From: Flavonifractor sp052065355
GTDB lineage: Bacteria; Bacillota; Clostridia; Oscillospirales; Oscillospiraceae
Assembly (NCBI RefSeq): GCF_052065355.1
Contig: NZ_JBQHUF010000008.1
Coordinates: 1-64,000 of the forward strand
DNA length: 64,000 nt
Direction of reading: 5' to 3'
In this document: one piece after another, positions 62,045 through 64,000 of the stretch
Layout: every line of letters starts with the position of its first letter
How positions within the stretch are numbered: the stretch's first letter is position 1
Program-made: the position numbers and the translations under genes
Notes under the pieces: generated by a model
What the model was told of the DNA's origin: nothing
The model's input: the letters and a program-made list of their open reading frames with translations, nothing else
Database searches by the model: none

Positions 62045-62731
62045 TTATTCTTCCGCCGTCATGTTGCTGTTGACCACATTGAAATGGTGGTTCACCGCCA
62101 GCATCAGGTGGGTCTTGTCCCGGCGGCGCAGGGCGTCCACCATCTGCTCGTGGGCGTACTGGAGCTGATTGCCGGTGCGGGGATTCTGGAGGATCCGGCG
62201 GCGCATGTCGCTGATGAACCGGTCGATGGTGGAGGACAGGGCCCGGAGAATCTGAATGATGAGCTGATTGCCCGAAATGGCGGCAATCTCGTCGTGGAGC
62301 TGCTTGTCCAGCTGGGCCCCCATCTCCGGCGGGCAGGCGGTCATCTGCCGCACCAGGCTGTCCAGCCGGTCCACCTGGCTGTCGGTGATCCGGTCCACCG
62401 CCAGCAGCGCCGCCTGCAGCTCCAGCCCCGACCGCAGCTCGGCCAGCTGGTGGTAGTCGATCTGCTGGAGCAGAATGAGCATGTCAAAGGAATCCTGCAA
62501 ATTGCGCTGGATGTTGCAGCTGATGAAATTGCCCGCCCCCTGGCTGCTCACCAGAAAGCCCATGTGCTCCAGCAGGCGGACGGCCTCCCGCACGGAATTG
62601 CGGCTGATGCCCAGCTGCTCGGCCAGCTCCCGCTCGGGGGGCAGGGACTGGCCCAGGGTGAGCTTGCCATCCCGGAGGGCGTCCCCCAAATAGGTCAGTA
62701 CGTGCTCGTAGGATTTCTGCTGTTCCACCAT
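62045..62731 (-). CDS. GntR family regulator, FadR/LldR (FCD) subfamily
   Basis: 228 residues. An N-terminal winged helix (about 8-72; LPPERELAEQLGISRNSVRE, AVRLLEHMGFLVS) is followed by an FCD ligand-binding domain (about 85-222) with helical repeats and His residues suited to metal-assisted binding of a carboxylate (QLDKQLHDEIAAISGN; MLAVNHHFNVV). It is divergent from an L-lactate permease, so lactate sensing as in LldR is likely. The start at 62731 has GGGAGG upstream rather than the ATG at 62752. Two LldR-type sites lie in the shared upstream region. Confidence 0.85.
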   Translation of the reverse strand: MVEQQKSYEHVLTYLGDALRDGKLTLGQSLPPERELAEQLGISRNSVREAVRLLEHMGFLVSSQGAGNFISCNIQRNLQDSFDMLILLQQIDYHQLAELRSGLELQAALLAVDRITDSQVDRLDSLVRQMTACPPEMGAQLDKQLHDEIAAISGNQLIIQILRALSSTIDRFISDMRRRILQNPRTGNQLQYAHEQMVDALRRRDKTHLMLAVNHHFNVVNSNMTAEE

Positions 62732-62820
62732 ATGCTCAGCCTCCCTTTCCAAACGATATCTGTGGACTTGTCAGATTGTAACCATTATACCACATCAGTC
62801 AACAAGTTGTAAAAGTAGTG

Positions 62821-62846
62821 CCAATTCGAAAAATTGGTAGGTCCAA
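62821..62846. promoter_or_regulatory. Candidate LldR-type operator 1
   Basis: TTGGTAGGTCCAA (62834-62846) matches the TTGGTnnnACCAA operator of LldR-type regulators with one mismatch. It overlaps a perfect inverted repeat CCAATT / AATTGG (62821-62837). It is about 80 bases upstream of the lctP -35. Confidence 0.5.
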
Positions 62847-62925
62847 AATTGCACAAAAATGACACTAGGAAACTTATGCACCCATACAAATTTAGCTTAA
62901 ATGCCAATTAAAGCCGGATATTCCC

Positions 62926-62954
62926 TTGACATTTTGCCGTCATGCGCCTAATAT
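62926..62954 (+). promoter_or_regulatory. Lactate permease promoter
   Basis: TTGACA (62926-62931), 17 bases, TAATAT (62949-62954). A GCTTTT/AAAAGC hairpin follows within the leader. Confidence 0.7.
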
Positions 62955-62994
62955 TGCTTTTGAAAAAAGCAAACGGGTGCGTATAGATTTTCTT

Positions 62995-63007
62995 TTGGTT
63001 CTACCAT
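62995..63007. promoter_or_regulatory. Candidate LldR-type operator 2
   Basis: TTGGTTCTACCAT matches TTGGTnnnACCAA except for the last base. It lies about 35 bases downstream of the expected lctP start point, so together with operator 1 it could allow looping repression. Confidence 0.5.
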
Positions 63008-63037
63008 AAGAATGACGGTGTAAGGGAGTGTCTGGCT

Positions 63038-64000
63038 GTGTTTGTGCGGTTTGTGCTTGCTCTGCTTCCCATCCTCTGGCTGGCTGTGGCCCTCAGCGTC
63101 TGGAAACGCCCCGCCTATCAGGTCTGCCCCCTGGCGCTGGCGCTTACCGTGCTGCTGGCCCTGTTCTACTGGAAGAGTCCGGGGACGGAGGTTTTGACCG
63201 GCGGCCTGGAGGGAGCCGTCATGGCCCTGTGGCCCATCTCGCTGGTGATCGTGGCAGCGGTGTTCACCTATAATCTGACGGTGCGCACCGGGGCCATGGA
63301 GCGCATCAAGGGGATGCTCACCGCGGTGACCCGGGACAAACGGGTGCTGGTGCTCCTGATCGCCTGGGGCTTTGGGGGCTTTATGGAGGGCATGGCGGGC
63401 TTCGGCACCGCGGTGGCCATTCCGGCAGGCATCCTGTGCGGCCTGGGCTTCGACCCCATCTTCTCCGCTCTGGTATGTCTGGTGGCCAACGCCACCCCCA
63501 CCGCCTTCGGCTCCATCGGCATCCCCACCATCACCGCCGCCTCGGTGGCGGGACTGGAGGCCGGCCCCACCGCGGTGGTGGTGGTGCTCCAGCTGGCCCT
63601 GATGGTGGTGCTCACCCCCCTGCTGATGGTGATGATGACCGGCGGCGGGGTCCGGGCCCTGAAGAGGGTCTGGCCGGTGGCCCTGGGCTCCGGAGTGGCC
63701 TTCGTGATCCCCGAGTTTCTCACCGCCAAGTATGTGGGGGCGGAGCTGCCGGCGGTCACCGGCTCGGTAGTGTGCATGGTGGTAACCATTCTTCTCTCCA
63801 AGCTGCTCAAGGGGGAACCCCCCGCCCAATACGCCCTGCCCAGGACCCAGGAGCAGACCGGCCTCACCGTCAGGGACGGGGCGCTGGCCTGGTCCCCCTT
63901 CATCCTGATCTTCGTGCTGCTGCTGGCCACCTCCAGCCTGGTACCCCCCATCCATAACCTGCTGGCGGCCGTCAAAAGCGACGTGGTGATCTACTCCGGC
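63038..64000 (+). CDS. L-lactate permease (LctP family), C-terminus beyond window
   Basis: 321 codons are visible, all membrane-rich. Family features include WGFGGFMEGMAGFGTAVAIP, CLVANATPTAFGSIGIPT and several long hydrophobic helices. Members co-transport lactate or glycolate with protons. The start is GTG at 63038 with GGGAG 9 bases upstream; the other GTG at 63028 is out of frame. Control by the divergent FCD regulator is likely. The permease suggests lactate uptake, fitting a lactate-using gut fermenter. Confidence 0.93.
   Translation, partial: MFVRFVLALLPILWLAVALSVWKRPAYQVCPLALALTVLLALFYWKSPGTEVLTGGLEGAVMALWPISLVIVAAVFTYNLTVRTGAMERIKGMLTAVTRDKRVLVLLIAWGFGGFMEGMAGFGTAVAIPAGILCGLGFDPIFSALVCLVANATPTAFGSIGIPTITAASVAGLEAGPTAVVVVLQLALMVVLTPLLMVMMTGGGVRALKRVWPVALGSGVAFVIPEFLTAKYVGAELPAVTGSVVCMVVTILLSKLLKGEPPAQYALPRTQEQTGLTVRDGALAWSPFILIFVLLLATSSLVPPIHNLLAAVKSDVVIYSG

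Noticed and set aside
61803..62168. 121-codon plus-strand frame after the oriT-like site
   Set aside because: It runs through palindromes and then antisense to the GntR gene; no ribosome site or recognisable sequence.

Overview
The window looks like chromosomal DNA from a high-GC, anaerobic, gut-type member of the Clostridia, most likely Oscillospiraceae (Flavonifractor, Intestinimonas or Lawsonibacter-like). The reasons are the Firmicute gene orders (dnaG-rpoD; ylxM-ffh-rpsP-khpA-rimM-trmD; AddAB rather than RecBCD; CarD; ATP-type pckA), SLH-domain surface proteins, strong GGAGG ribosome binding sites, TTGACA/TATAAT promoters, and conjugative-element cargo typical of gut Clostridia. The genus is an inference; no rRNA gene is present.

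Layout. (1) 1-4.5 kb, accessory: a secreted vWA adhesin running off the left edge, a decayed secreted zinc-ribbon gene, and a remnant mobile-element cassette (serine resolvase, DUF6471-like regulator, XRE regulator). (2) 4.5-12.4 kb, housekeeping on the minus strand: rpoD, dnaG, dgt, a YigZ-like gene, a GNAT gene, hflX, a flavin reductase and rpmE. (3) 12.4-20.8 kb: addB, an alanine/sodium symporter and addA as one tight operon. (4) 20.9-23.9 kb: two secreted D,D-carboxypeptidases of different families. (5) 23.9-32.4 kb, minus strand: ABC-F ATPase, YdcF-like protein, prfA, tsaC/sua5, a small sigma/anti-sigma/secreted-protein module, coaE and an M18 aminopeptidase. (6) 32.4-37.5 kb: mtnA, a dense cluster of palindromes, ddl-murF and an SLH surface protein. 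(7) 37.6-50.3 kb, plus strand apart from a secreted HAD-family protein: the SRP/ribosome maturation operon, GH13 enzyme, DegV, GNAT, rsmA, pckA, CarD-like regulator and amidase.

(8) 50.3-61.9 kb, accessory: a candidate small structured RNA, tRNA-Arg(ACG), an unrecognised protein, two tandem adenine-type DNA methyltransferases, and tRNA-Pro(CGG). Directly against the tRNA-Pro terminator begins a truncated conjugative-element segment: a resolvase lacking its catalytic serine, a 5'-truncated HExxH gene, LPD28/DarA-like small proteins, a pair of diverged tandem paralogs, and an oriT-like double palindrome. (9) 61.9-64 kb: an FCD-type GntR regulator divergent from an L-lactate permease, with two matches to the LldR-type operator in between.

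The most interesting material is the tRNA-bounded methyltransferase pair (one protein carrying its own excisionase-like DNA-binding domain, with no recognisable endonuclease), the tandem paralog pair of unknown function in the conjugative remnant, the structured RNA candidate at about 50.4 kb, and the five nested palindromes at 33.4-33.6 kb. No CRISPR array, complete prophage, integrase or rRNA was found. Many long overlapping open frames in this GC-rich sequence are antisense shadows and are omitted.
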